Positions 25,299 to 32,503 of a DNA stretch of 32,503 nucleotides are shown here, one piece after another; position 1 is the first letter of the stretch; each line of letters starts with the position of its first letter. Position numbers and translations under genes: made by a program. This stretch comes from Alcaligenaceae bacterium. Lineage in GTDB: Bacteria; Pseudomonadota; Gammaproteobacteria; Burkholderiales; Burkholderiaceae_B. The stretch covers positions 1 to 32,503 of the forward strand of contig JAAYGT010000051.1 of the NCBI GenBank assembly GCA_012727555.1, given 5' to 3'. The notes under the pieces were generated by a model that was given only the letters and a program-made list of their open reading frames with translations, was not told the DNA's origin and searched no databases.

Positions 25299-26485
25299 TG
25301 AACATCAATGAACCCCTGACGCTACTGGGTGGTCTGACCCCGGAAACCTTCATGCGCGATTACTGGCAACGCAAGCCGCTGCTGATTCGCCAGGCCATCC
25401 CCGGTTTCAAGCCTTCGCTGTCCATTGAAGACATCCGTGAACTGGTCACCCGTGAAGAAGTCGAGTCGCGCATGATCTGGCGCGACGCCAAAGGCTGGCA
25501 CATGGCGCAAGGCCCCTTTGAAAAACTGCCCGGACCCCGCAAGAAAAACTGGACAGCGCTGGCCCAAAGCGTGGATCTGCACGACGATGCCACCGCCGAA
25601 CTGATGCACCAGTTCCGTTTCATTGCCGATGCCCGGCTTGATGACCTGATGATCAGCATCGCGGCCGATGGCGGTGGTGTGGGCCCGCACTTCGACAGCT
25701 ACGATGTCTTTCTGCTGCAAGGGGTGGGCAAGCGCCACTGGCGCATCAGCCAGCAAACCGACCTGAGCCTTGAACCCGGCCTGCCCCTGAAAATCCTCAA
25801 GAACTTCCAGGTCGAAGAAGACTACATTCTGGAACCGGGCGACATGCTGTATTTGCCACCGCATGTGGCCCACGACGGCATCGCCCTGGGCGACTGCATG
25901 ACGCTTTCGATTGGTTTCCGTGCGCCCACCCAGGCTACGCTGGCGTGTGGCCTGCTGCAGGCGGCCAATGACCAGATTATGGCCAATCTGGGTGACTGCA
26001 GTGGTTTGTATGCCGAACCTGCACTGCCCGGCCCCGTGCTTGACGAAACCTACAAAGATCCGGGCACCCCGGCCACCGAAACGCCGGCACGCCTGCCCGA
26101 AGGCCTGATCAATTCAGCACTGCAAGCGGTTTCAGCGGTGAAGTTCACCCCTGAACTGGCAGAACGCTTCCTGGGCCAGTGGCTGACAGAATTGCCTGAA
26201 GCTGCCCTGTTTGATCCCCCGGAAGATCCTGTGGATCTGTTCGAACTTTCACTGCCTGCGCCGGGTTGCCTGGTTCTGGACCGTTGTACCCGCCTGCTTT
26301 ATCGCAACGACAGCCTGTTCATCAATGGCGACGTGGCGCCCGAACCTGCCAGTGCTGCATTGCGCAGCCTGGCCGACGCCCGGCGTCTGGATCTGAACAG
26401 TGATCTGGCTACCACACTGACCCCTGAAGAACGTTGCATGCTGACCGCCTGGGTTGAAGACGGCTGGCTGCGTTACAGCACCTGA
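25298..26485 (+). CDS. roxA: 50S ribosomal protein L16 arginine hydroxylase-type cupin oxygenase
   Basis: YcfD/RoxA is a 2-oxoglutarate and Fe(II) dependent JmjC-type ribosomal oxygenase that hydroxylates an arginine of ribosomal protein L16. The iron triad is visible: H131 and D133 in GPHFDSYDVFLLQG, and H192 in YLPPHVAHDG. The N-terminal segment LGGLTPETFMRDYWQRKPLL and a C-terminal winged-helix-like region (AERFLGQWLTELPE) fit the family (about 373-395 residues). Its ATG shares one base with the mutS stop (TAATG), so the two are translationally coupled. A strong hairpin follows its stop. Confidence 0.93.
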   Translation: MNINEPLTLLGGLTPETFMRDYWQRKPLLIRQAIPGFKPSLSIEDIRELVTREEVESRMIWRDAKGWHMAQGPFEKLPGPRKKNWTALAQSVDLHDDATAELMHQFRFIADARLDDLMISIAADGGGVGPHFDSYDVFLLQGVGKRHWRISQQTDLSLEPGLPLKILKNFQVEEDYILEPGDMLYLPPHVAHDGIALGDCMTLSIGFRAPTQATLACGLLQAANDQIMANLGDCSGLYAEPALPGPVLDETYKDPGTPATETPARLPEGLINSALQAVSAVKFTPELAERFLGQWLTELPEAALFDPPEDPVDLFELSLPAPGCLVLDRCTRLLYRNDSLFINGDVAPEPASAALRSLADARRLDLNSDLATTLTPEERCMLTAWVEDGWLRYST

Positions 26486-26508
26486 ACCACCCACCTTGGC
26501 AACCTTGG

Positions 26509-26528
26509 GCAGGGGGATAGCCCCCTGC
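26509..26528. terminator. Hairpin after roxA, possible terminator
   Basis: GCAGGGGG, loop ATAG, CCCCCTGC form a perfect eight-base stem 24 bases past the roxA stop. It lacks a T-run on either strand, so it may be a weak terminator or an RNA-stability element. Confidence 0.5.
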
Positions 26529-26584
26529 TCAAAGCAGACTGCTCCAAACCGGCCGTTCAAAACAAGACCTTCAAAGCCCGCTAT

Positions 26585-26928
26585 TCAGTTTCGAGCCTTA
26601 AGCTGCTGCAGCTCAGCGTGAATGGCATCAAGCTTGGCGTGCAGTTCATCGCGCTCTCGTTGATGCTCAAGCGCCTGGGCTGCCTGCGCCTTTTCTGCAT
26701 CGTTTTCACCCAGACTTTGCATCGTGTTCACGATAATACCGATAAAAAGATTCAACATCGTGAACGTTGCAATCAGAATGAAGGGGATGAAAAAGGCCCA
26801 GGCATACGGGTAAATTTCCATGACAGGACGGGAAATACCCATGGACCAGCTTTCAAGAGTCATTACCTGAAACAAGGTATAGAACGAGCTTCCGATGGAA
26901 CCAAACCAGTCAGGAAAACTTTGACCAC
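26585..26928 (-). pseudogene. Truncated NaChBac-type voltage-gated sodium channel (C-terminal part)
   Basis: The minus strand encodes the pore helix and selectivity filter ([17 protein letters not shown]), the last membrane helix ([24 protein letters not shown] region), and a charged C-terminal coiled coil ([18 protein letters not shown]). These are the final third of a single-domain bacterial sodium channel, normally about 270 residues. The four voltage-sensor helices and S5 are missing. Similarity stops near QSFPDWFG, and upstream bases belong to a transposase fragment in another frame. The retained part cannot form a voltage-gated channel on its own. It is a deletion scar. Confidence 0.85.
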
Positions 26929-27159
26929 AACAGTGTCCAGCACGGCCTGAAGGCGTTGTTCAGCGGTGTACTCGGTGGCACGTTTTTCGGTCGGCTGGGG
27001 CGCCGTCGGATCTGACATTCTGAAGTCGTGTAGCCATTTACGAAGGCTATGGTACGGCACATTCAGCTCATCGGCCATCTGGGCAATGGTGCGACCGCGT
27101 CCACGATGCAACGTCTTGCGGACGGCTTCTTGTTATACGGCAAGGCCGTAGGGGCTCAT
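26929..27159 (-). pseudogene. Transposase fragment (HTH, IS3-type OrfA-like), nonsense and 3' deletion
   Basis: Starting at ATG 27159 the minus strand reads MSPYGLAV, then a TAA (27135-27133), then continues in frame QEAVRKTLHRGRGRTIAQMA and DELNVPYHSLRKWL, a helix-turn-helix typical of IS transposase first ORFs. A second HTH begins ([13 protein letters not shown]) but is cut off at about 26929 where the sodium channel remnant starts. The family call rests on this two-HTH pattern. No inverted repeats or DDE domain are present. The TAA probably arose from a sense codon after the element lost function. Confidence 0.7.
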
Positions 27160-27196
27160 AGTTAAAAAAACCGCTCCCTGCCAGGCAACAGGCCCT

Positions 27197-27475
27197 TCAG
27201 GCAAGCTCGATACGCAAATTTTTCCCGAGTGCTTTGGCTGCACTGCTTAATGTGGTCAGCGTCAGGCTAGTATCGGTTTCGTCCAATAAACGATTGAGCG
27301 CAGCGCGGCTGGTGTGCATTTTTTCAGCCAAGGCTGTTTTGGTCAGATGTTGAGCTTTCATTTCTTGCGCGATCTGCCAGGCCACGACGCGCTTGATCGC
27401 TACGGCTGTGGTTTCTTCCAGTATGGCTTCTTCAGCCAAAAAGTCATCAAAGCTGCTTCCGATATGTTTATTCAT
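27197..27475 (-). CDS. XRE/HigA-type antitoxin
   Basis: This 92-residue HTH protein has the core LTKTALAEKMHTSRAALNRL, with an N-terminal FDDFLAEE segment and the closing LSSAAKALGKNLRIELA common to antitoxins paired with Gp49/HigB-like toxins. ATG 27475 overlaps the ancestral toxin stop (ATGA arrangement). An AGGAGCG site lies in the toxin 3' end just upstream. Because of a one-base insertion in the toxin gene, this frame is also continuous with the toxin N-terminus, so it may be translated either alone or as the tail of a fusion. The protein itself looks intact. Confidence 0.85.
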   Translation of the reverse strand: MNKHIGSSFDDFLAEEAILEETTAVAIKRVVAWQIAQEMKAQHLTKTALAEKMHTSRAALNRLLDETDTSLTLTTLSSAAKALGKNLRIELA

Positions 27476-27829
27476 AGGGCGCTCCTGAATTGTTGCAATC
27501 GCCGTTTGGCGATATCGAGGTCTTCCTGTGGCGTGGCGCGTGACTTCTTGATAAAGCCATGCAAGTAGAACGATTGTCTGGCTATCTACGGTAAAAAGGA
27601 TGCGAGCAATGCGATCGGCGAGGTGGATGCGGACCTCCCAGAGGTTCTTTGCCAACTTGCGCACCAAAGGCATCCCTATCGGCCAGCCGAACTGGACAGT
27701 CTTCACATCCTCGCCAATCGTTCGTCGCTCTGAGGCAGGCAGAGACCTCAGCCACTCTCGGACGGGTTCGTTGCCTCTATCGGTAAGAAAGAAGCGGATG
27801 CTAAGGGAGGGCGTGTTCACGTGTGGCAT
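27472..27829 (-). pseudogene. RelE/HigB-type (Gp49-like) toxin, frameshifted into the antitoxin
   Basis: Starting at ATG 27829 the first 89 residues match the family: IRFFLTDRGNEPVREWL, then KLAKNLWEVRIHL and ARILFTVDSQTIVLL. One extra base near 27562 shifts the frame. Without it the sequence would continue HGFIKKS and PQEDLDIAKRRL, the canonical toxin tail, and stop at 27472-27474 overlapping the antitoxin ATG. With it the frame passes through 29 unrelated residues straight into the antitoxin, giving a 210-residue fusion. The lost tail contains residues normally needed for mRNA cleavage, so toxicity is probably lost. Sequencing error at a non-homopolymer site is possible but less likely. Confidence 0.85.
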
Positions 27830-27838
27830 TGTGCCAAT

Positions 27839-27944
27839 AATGGTACGTTTTGACAATGAGTCGCCCCAACGTCTTGAGCGTGAAGGGGGATACCGCTTCA
27901 GCGGGCTTTTTTATTGAAAAACCAATACACTAGGTGGTACCATT
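27839..27944. promoter_or_regulatory. Divergent spacer of the two toxin-antitoxin modules, shared GTACCATT motif
   Basis: GTACCATT occurs on the plus strand at 27937-27944, five bases before the right toxin ATG, and on the minus strand at 27846-27839, nine bases before the left toxin ATG. Each includes TACCAT, a possible -10, with a TTG-type -35 18 bases upstream (TTGAAA on the right, TTGGGG on the left). It also overlaps the palindrome TGGTACCA at 27935. It could be a common operator or a common promoter element. Confidence 0.4.
27893..27912 (+). terminator. Weak terminator-like hairpin between the toxin-antitoxin modules
   Basis: CCGC, loop TTCA, GCGG, then GC and six T. The stem has only four G-C pairs. 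It would end plus-strand transcription entering the right module from the left. Confidence 0.4.
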
Positions 27945-27949
27945 GCGGT

Positions 27950-28348
27950 ATGAACCGGGTTTTCAAATTGCGGCATTTTGTCCGCTGGATGCGCAAAACT
28001 GAGCTGACAGATGCCATGCTGTGTCAGGCTGTCTATGAAATGTCGCAGGGGCTAATTGATGCTGACTTGGGTGCGGGCGTTGTCAAGAAAAGGATTGCTA
28101 CCCCAGGCCGAGGCAAGAGCGGCGGGATGAGAACCCTGGTGGCAACAAACAAAGGTGACCGCTGGTTCTTCATGTTTGGGTTTCCCAAAAATGAACGCGC
28201 CAACATCAGCGATGCCGAGAAAGAAGCCTTGCAGGAATTGGCGCATGACTATCTGAGCAAAACAGCGGTCGAGTTGACCGCCCTTGTTTCTGATGGTGCT
28301 TTACAGGAGATTTGTCATGGGCACGACCCAAAAAACACGGGCACGTAG
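27950..28348 (+). CDS. RelE-like (PF06296-type) toxin
   Basis: This 132-residue toxin is of the RelE/HigB-related family that cleaves mRNA, usually on ribosomes. Characteristic words: VFKLRHFVRWMRKTELTDA, DADLGAGVVKKRIATPGRGK, RTLVATNKGDRWFFMFGFPK and NERANISDAEKEALQELA. ATG 27950 is chosen because family proteins begin here. The frame extends upstream to 27914. There is hardly any leader if the TACCAT at 27938 is the -10. The gene precedes its antitoxin and overlaps it by 32 bases, the reverse (toxin-first) HigBA order. Nothing suggests decay. It is divergent from the broken module on the left. Confidence 0.9.
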   Translation: MNRVFKLRHFVRWMRKTELTDAMLCQAVYEMSQGLIDADLGAGVVKKRIATPGRGKSGGMRTLVATNKGDRWFFMFGFPKNERANISDAEKEALQELAHDYLSKTAVELTALVSDGALQEICHGHDPKNTGT

Positions 28349-28646
28349 CCCCATCATGGAAGCCGTGCACGAAGCGGCCGCTGATCTGCACAGGCATGGG
28401 TTTATTGACCAGCGCAGAATGCGCAAATACGACTTGATGTGCCTGGAGCCTGTTACTGGCTATGATGCCCAGAAAATCCGCTCTTTGCGCGAACGTTACC
28501 AGCTAAGCCAGTCGGTTCTTGCGTCCCTGCTGAATACCAGCCTCTCAGCGGTTCGTCAGTGGGAGGCGGGCGACAAACGGCCCGGTGGCCCGTCGCAAAA
28601 GCTGCTCAGTATCCTCGACCACAAGGGCATTGATGCCTTTGTTTAA
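28317..28646 (+). CDS. HTH antitoxin (NadS/HigA-like)
   Basis: This 109-residue DNA-binding antitoxin is paired with the preceding RelE-like toxin. The N-terminal part (SPIMEAVHEAAADLHRHGFI) likely neutralises the toxin. The C-terminal Cro/C1-type HTH reads KIRSLRERYQLSQSVLASLL and NTSLSAVRQWEAGDKRPGGP, which would autoregulate the operon. ATG 28317 has a strong AGGAG ribosome site eight bases upstream. It overlaps the toxin gene by 32 bases, which ties their translation. Confidence 0.9.
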   Translation: MGTTQKTRARSPIMEAVHEAAADLHRHGFIDQRRMRKYDLMCLEPVTGYDAQKIRSLRERYQLSQSVLASLLNTSLSAVRQWEAGDKRPGGPSQKLLSILDHKGIDAFV

Positions 28647-28663
28647 GCCATGCCGGTGCCAGT

Positions 28664-28756
28664 TGCTGATATGCTGATACAGGCATGCCCCCCGTGAAAA
28701 CGGGGAAATGAGGCAGCTATGCTTTTTTATGTGCTGATATGGCTGGGTGAGGCATG
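28664..28756. repeat. Two imperfect direct repeats around a GAAA-tetraloop hairpin
   Basis: TGCTGATATG...AGGCATG occurs at 28664-28687 and again at 28732-28756. Between them CCCCGT, loop GAAA, ACGGGG (28690-28705) makes a perfect six-base stem with a GNRA tetraloop, and GCTTTTTTA follows at 28721. No gene was seen between the antitoxin stop (28646) and bamC (28840). It may be the antitoxin transcript end or a small structured RNA. Confidence 0.55.
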
Positions 28757-28812
28757 AAAAAGTGTTGATATTCAGTATGTTGAGTTTCTGAACATCTTAC
28801 GCTCACCCAAAC

Positions 28813-28829
28813 CCCGGCTTGACGCCGGG
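28813..28829 (-). terminator. Hairpin after bamC, probable terminator
   Basis: CCCGGC, five-base loop, GCCGGG form a perfect stem 11-27 bases past the bamC stop on the minus strand, followed only by GTTT. The T-tract is short, so efficiency is uncertain. Confidence 0.55.
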
Positions 28830-28839
28830 ATAACAGCTT

Positions 28840-29967
28840 TTAGCGGTTGTCCATGTTCGACAACAGCACAGCAATGATACGTTTGGCTGTATTGTTGTCT
28901 TGCAACTGGCCATTGGCATCGAGCACCGTAACCACGGAACCTGAGCCTTGCTCAGCCACACGAATGCGAAGCGCCTGAGCTTCGGCCGTGTTGCGGGCAC
29001 CGAACATGCGGTCAATGAAGTTGGGTTGCTCGATCTTCACGCCGGTGTCGCTGTCAAGGTAGCGAATGAAGTAATCACCCGTGGAACGATCGCGGTCTTC
29101 CACATTGAAGCCGGCAGAATCAATGGCCACACCCACACGACGCCAGGCACGATCAAAGGGCTCGTTCAGGGTAAGAATGGCCTGATTCGGGATCTGCTCG
29201 ACCTGTACGGCATTAGGTGCCCGTTCGGCCTGCGCAACCTGGGTACGGGCCTGCTGCACGTCGGTACCCAGGAACACCATAAGGCGAGCCAGCATGGCTG
29301 CATTCAGGCCGGGATCTTCTTTGCCGAATGTCCATTTGAATGTTGTTCCGTCGTCAGTGGGGGTTTCGACCATGTGCTGATGGCTGATGAAGACTTCAGT
29401 TTTGCCATTCACACGCTCAAGCCGTGTACGGAAACGTTCACGCTCGCCGCTGTCGTAGACGGAATCAATGATGGCGCCAAGCGCACTGCGAATCCAGTCT
29501 TCGGGGATCTTCGCTTTGTTTTCAGCCCAATCGGTTTGAATGAGACCGGCACGGGGGTCTTGCGAGGCAATCGTGAAACCCTGGTCACCCCAGAATTCGA
29601 CAATTTTTGGATAAACGGCATCGGCTGATTGATCGATGACAAGCCAGCGAAGATCGCCATCGCGCACCACGCGAATACCCTCAACCTGAGGCAACACGCC
29701 ACTTCCTGGTGTGGCCGAACGACCCGCCTGCTGTGCCTGAGCGTACTGGCTGAACGTGGCAACGCCTTCAGGCGCACGGTAACGGGCATCGGCGTTAGCC
29801 TGGGTGAGATCGGGGGGAATGGTTAAAGGGTCACCACGAACCGTACTTTTGTAGTTTACCGACTCTTCAAGGCCAAGGGCCTGATTTACCGAGGCGCAGC
29901 CTGAAAGGCCAAGCGCCCCGACAAGGGCCAGGCCGGCACAACGTTTGCTTGTAAGGAGTGTCATCAT
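28840..29967 (-). CDS. bamC: Outer-membrane assembly lipoprotein BamC (NlpB/DapX)
   Basis: BamC is a lipoprotein subunit of the BAM complex that inserts beta-barrel proteins into the outer membrane. A lipoprotein signal peptide ends in the lipobox LSGC, so the mature N-terminus is the lipidated Cys. The unstructured start (YKSTVRGDPLTIPPDLTQ) that wraps BamD is recognisable, followed by two helix-grip domains. The length of 375 fits betaproteobacterial NlpB/DapX. ATG 29967 overlaps the dapA stop as TAATG, giving the dapA-bamC operon also known in E. coli; ATG 29964 is an alternative. A hairpin follows the stop. Confidence 0.93.
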   Translation of the reverse strand: MMTLLTSKRCAGLALVGALGLSGCASVNQALGLEESVNYKSTVRGDPLTIPPDLTQANADARYRAPEGVATFSQYAQAQQAGRSATPGSGVLPQVEGIRVVRDGDLRWLVIDQSADAVYPKIVEFWGDQGFTIASQDPRAGLIQTDWAENKAKIPEDWIRSALGAIIDSVYDSGERERFRTRLERVNGKTEVFISHQHMVETPTDDGTTFKWTFGKEDPGLNAAMLARLMVFLGTDVQQARTQVAQAERAPNAVQVEQIPNQAILTLNEPFDRAWRRVGVAIDSAGFNVEDRDRSTGDYFIRYLDSDTGVKIEQPNFIDRMFGARNTAEAQALRIRVAEQGSGSVVTVLDANGQLQDNNTAKRIIAVLLSNMDNR

Positions 29968-30872
29968 TAGATAAGGCCCGCTTCTTTCAGGGCACTGCGG
30001 ATCACGGGGTGATAATGTTCGCTGAGGGGTGTGAGCGGCAAACGGTAGCCCAGGGCGGTAAGTCCCATTTCGGCAACCGCCCACTTCACGGGGATGGGGT
30101 TGGCTTCCACAAAAAGCAGTTTGTTCAGATTACCGAGGCGATTGTTGAGTTCGCGGGTACGCTGTACATTGCCTTGCAGTGCTGCTACGCACAATTCATG
30201 CATAAGACGAGGCGCAATGTTGGCGGTAACCGAGATATTTCCGTGCCCGCCCAACAGCATGAGTGCGGCTGCCGTGGCGTCATCGCCGCTGAAGACCTGA
30301 AAGCCCTCGGGTGCATCGCGCACCAGCAAGGCCCCACGCGCGATATCGCCCGTAGCGTCTTTCACGCCCACGATATTGGGCACACGTGCCAGACGCAGAA
30401 TGGTTTCATTCGACATGTCGGCCACAGTGCGGCCAGGCACGTTATACAAAACAGCTGGAAGGTCGACCGCTTCGGCAATGGTTTTAAAGTGCTGGAACAG
30501 ACCTTCCTGGGTGGGTTTGTTGTAGTAAGGTACCACCGAAAGACCCGCCTGGGCACCGACACTTTGCGCGTGCCTGGACAATTCGATGGCCTCAGCCGTT
30601 GAGTTTCCGCCCACGCCGGCAATGACAGGAATACGACCGGCAGAGTGTTCAACGGCCACTTTGATGAGTTCTGCGTGTTCGTTGACATCGACCGTAGGCG
30701 ATTCGCCCGATGTGCCCACAACCACCAACGCATCGGTGCCTTCCTCAACGTGCCAGTCGATCAGTTTTCGGTATGCGACGAGATCAAGAGAGCCATCGGG
30801 GTGCATGGGGGTGATCAGTGCCACCATGCTTCCACGAAACGTGGGCGTCGTAGATTCCGAAGAAGTTGCCAT
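29967..30872 (-). CDS. dapA: 4-hydroxy-tetrahydrodipicolinate synthase
   Basis: DapA condenses pyruvate and aspartate semialdehyde in diaminopimelate and lysine synthesis. It is a (beta/alpha)8 class I aldolase. [17 protein letters not shown] begins the barrel; the GTSGESPTV loop binds pyruvate; YNVPGRT supplies the catalytic Tyr; the Schiff-base Lys is in GVKDATGD. The length of 301 is normal. AGGAGC lies about 13 bases before ATG 30872. Its stop overlaps the bamC start. Confidence 0.96.
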   Translation of the reverse strand: MATSSESTTPTFRGSMVALITPMHPDGSLDLVAYRKLIDWHVEEGTDALVVVGTSGESPTVDVNEHAELIKVAVEHSAGRIPVIAGVGGNSTAEAIELSRHAQSVGAQAGLSVVPYYNKPTQEGLFQHFKTIAEAVDLPAVLYNVPGRTVADMSNETILRLARVPNIVGVKDATGDIARGALLVRDAPEGFQVFSGDDATAAALMLLGGHGNISVTANIAPRLMHELCVAALQGNVQRTRELNNRLGNLNKLLFVEANPIPVKWAVAEMGLTALGYRLPLTPLSEHYHPVIRSALKEAGLI

Positions 30873-31020
30873 AATTGAAGAGAGCTCCTGTAGCTACCGA
30901 AAACGACCGGTTATCCGGCCTGAGAATGAACGTGCAAGTTTAACGGATAAGTGGGAAAAGTTATAGAAACCTTGCATCAAGGCCTTACCTTTGCACAGAC
31001 AGCCATGCGTGGCTGCATTT

Positions 31021-31671
31021 TCACAAAAACCAGCCGATGATGGACTGCCCGAATGCCAGAAATGGCTTGAGCACGACCCAAAGAACACCGGTCAGCATCA
31101 GAATGATCAAAATGATCATACCGTAGGGCTCCAGGCGTGAAAACTGCCAGGCGGCTTTCGAAGGCAGCAGGCTGAACACGATGCGTCCGCCGTCAAGCGG
31201 CGGCAGCGGCACGAGATTCAGCGCCATGAGCACCAGATTCACATTAATACCGGCAATAGCCATCTGTACCCAGAAACTGGATAAATTTGAACCGCTTTCA
31301 GCCAACAGACGCAGACTGATTGCCCAGATGACCGCCATGACCAGATTGGAACCCGGCCCGGCCAGGGCTACCCAGAGCATATCGCGCTTGGGTTGACGCA
31401 AGCGCCCCCAGTCAACCGGAACCGGTTTGGCCCAGCCAAACAACAAGCCCGCCCCGCCCATCAGTTTGGTGGAAAACAGCAGCACCAGCGGCACGATGAT
31501 GGTGCCTACGGGATCGATATGTTTGACTGGATTGAGCGTGACACGCCCTGCTTGCCAGGCTGTAGGATCACCGAACATGCGGGCCACATAACCGTGGGCC
31601 GCTTCGTGCAGCGTAATGCCGAAAATGACCGGCAATGCGTAAACGGTGATGGTTTGAATCAGGGAGTCCAT
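31021..31671 (-). CDS. Site-2 protease-family (M50) membrane metalloprotease
   Basis: This 216-residue polytopic inner-membrane protein has the zinc motif HEAAH at residues 22-26 in its first membrane helix. The third ligand region is LVPLPPLDGGRIVFSLLP. Five or so hydrophobic helices are visible. It is the short group without PDZ domains, often called YwhC-like. The physiological substrate is unknown. It starts 23 bases after the YciO/TsaC-like gene and ends about 150 bases before dapA, so the three may be partly co-transcribed. Confidence 0.93.
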   Translation of the reverse strand: MDSLIQTITVYALPVIFGITLHEAAHGYVARMFGDPTAWQAGRVTLNPVKHIDPVGTIIVPLVLLFSTKLMGGAGLLFGWAKPVPVDWGRLRQPKRDMLWVALAGPGSNLVMAVIWAISLRLLAESGSNLSSFWVQMAIAGINVNLVLMALNLVPLPPLDGGRIVFSLLPSKAAWQFSRLEPYGMIILIILMLTGVLWVVLKPFLAFGQSIIGWFL

Positions 31672-31694
31672 GGGGTATCCGGCCGGTGATGCAT

Positions 31695-32321
31695 TCAGTC
31701 GAGACCCAGCATGGAAGGATCGCCCCCCCCACGACGAACGACTTCGGGAATTTCCTGGGTAAGATCAATGACGGTTGTAGGCTGCAAGGGGCAGGCGCCG
31801 CCATCGATGATGGCAGCCAGGGCATGACTGTAGCGTTCCTGGATGGCTTCGGCATCGTTCAAAGGTTCGTCTTCGCCATCGGGAATGAGCGTTGTGGACA
31901 TGAGCGCCCCCCCCGCCGCTTCCAGCAGAGCCAATGTGACCGGATGATCCGGAACACGGATACCGATGGTTTTGCGGGAAGGGTGCGACACGCGCCGTGG
32001 CACTTCACGGGTGGCTTCAAGAATGAATGTCCAGGGCCCGGGTGTTGCCATTTTCAGAAACCGGTACTGCCGGTTGTCGACACGTGCAAAATGCCCTATT
32101 TCGGAAAGATCCCGGCACAACAGGGTAAGGTGATGCCGTGCATCGAGCCCCCGGATGCGCCGCAAGGCATCGGCGGCCGATTTGTCGTCGAGATGGGCAA
32201 CCACCGCGTAACTGGAATCGGTGGGAACTGCCACCAACCCGCCCTTGGCGATAAGCTGCCCCGCCTGATTCATGAGACGGGGCTGGGGATTCTGCGGATG
32301 AACGGTAAAGTACTGTGCCAT
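31695..32321 (-). CDS. YciO/TsaC-family (Sua5/YrdC) L-threonylcarbamoyladenylate synthase-like protein
   Basis: This 208-residue protein has the YrdC fold that binds nucleotides and RNA; TsaC members make threonylcarbamoyl-AMP for the t6A modification of tRNA. Family words include GGLVAVPTDSSYAVVAHLDD near residue 27, RIRGLDARHHLTLLCRDLSE, GPWTFILEAT and RKTIGIRVPDHPVTLALLE. The short length and the SYAV (not TYGL) motif point to the YciO branch rather than canonical TsaC, so t6A activity is uncertain. It is divergent from tRNA-His. Confidence 0.9.
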   Translation of the reverse strand: MAQYFTVHPQNPQPRLMNQAGQLIAKGGLVAVPTDSSYAVVAHLDDKSAADALRRIRGLDARHHLTLLCRDLSEIGHFARVDNRQYRFLKMATPGPWTFILEATREVPRRVSHPSRKTIGIRVPDHPVTLALLEAAGGALMSTTLIPDGEDEPLNDAEAIQERYSHALAAIIDGGACPLQPTTVIDLTQEIPEVVRRGGGDPSMLGLD

Positions 32322-32380
32322 AGTGTGCGTATGCTACCACCAGCCGGGGTTCACGTGCAGCATGATTTTTTAGTGCACGC

Positions 32381-32410
32381 TTGCATGAAAGAAAAAATTC
32401 ATGCTATATT
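32381..32410 (+). promoter_or_regulatory. Sigma-70 promoter of tRNA-His
   Basis: TTGCAT (32381-32386), 18 bases, then TATATT (32405-32410). The start would be near 32417, about 34 bases before the tRNA. Confidence 0.7.
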
Positions 32411-32450
32411 CTTGCTTTCTGATTAACGCCATACGGCTTAAACAGCTAGT

Positions 32451-32503
32451 GGTGACCGTAGCTCAGTTGGTAGAGTCCCGGATTGTGATTCCGGTTGTCG
32501 TGG
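32451..32503 (+). tRNA. hisX: tRNA-His (anticodon GUG), cut by the window end
   Basis: GGTGACCG begins the acceptor with the extra G at position -1 typical of tRNA-His. The D arm AGCTCAGTTGGTAGAG follows, with anticodon loop ATTGTGATT giving GUG, and then the variable region. The window ends within the variable loop/T-arm, before the 3' half of the acceptor stem. Confidence 0.95.

Noticed and set aside
1-32503. CRISPR array, complete insertion sequence, prophage or integrase
   Set aside because: No regularly spaced repeats, no paired IS ends with a transposase, and no phage structural or integrase genes were seen.

Overview
This window reads as chromosomal DNA of a betaproteobacterium, most likely family Alcaligenaceae (Bordetella, Pusillimonas or Castellaniella-like). 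The reasons are the moderately high GC content, an orphan Bug-type (TctC) solute receptor, a YcfD-type oxygenase next to mutS, a PcaIJ pair, and a Bordetella-like run lysC-tilS-accA-DNA glycosylase-cysS-TPR-cyclophilin-lpxH. Genus is inference; no 16S or rpoB lies in the window.

Layout. 1-3310: end of an arsenic-resistance cluster with a decayed arsD, an intact two-domain arsA, arsR and arsH. It abuts the 3' end of a tRNA-Ser(GCU) gene, a typical genomic-island boundary. 3468-13206: housekeeping genes, mainly on the minus strand: lysC, tilS, accA, an AlkA-type glycosylase and cysS. A divergent plus-strand group follows (TPR lipid/periplasm protein, cyclophilin with two credible starts, lpxH), which runs tail-to-tail into uppP and suhB. 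13303-14112: trmJ, ending in a heptanucleotide repeat. 14189-17746: a scrap of a response regulator, then pcaJ-pcaI and a Bug receptor gene with a divergent IclR regulator, a probable aromatic or organic-acid catabolic unit. 17848-22254: mscS, a long AT-rich spacer with DnaA-box-like repeats, a luciferase-like monooxygenase, yggS, and a two-gene minus-strand operon (DUF2726 and DUF2165 membrane proteins). Its promoter carries a textbook LexA box between -35 and -10. 22437-26485: mutS and roxA (ycfD), overlapping by one base.

26585-28646 is a small accessory pocket. A truncated NaChBac-type sodium channel gene is fused to a decayed transposase fragment. Next come two back-to-back toxin-antitoxin modules: the left has a one-base insertion that fuses toxin and antitoxin into one frame, the right looks intact. 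28813-32321 returns to core genes: dapA-bamC, an M50 protease and a YciO/TsaC-like protein. The window ends inside a tRNA-His gene with a clear sigma-70 promoter.

The most interesting points are the SOS-box promoter of the DUF2726-DUF2165 operon, the frameshifted toxin-antitoxin fusion, the IS-channel deletion scar, and the dual-start cyclophilin. No CRISPR array, complete insertion sequence or integrase was seen.
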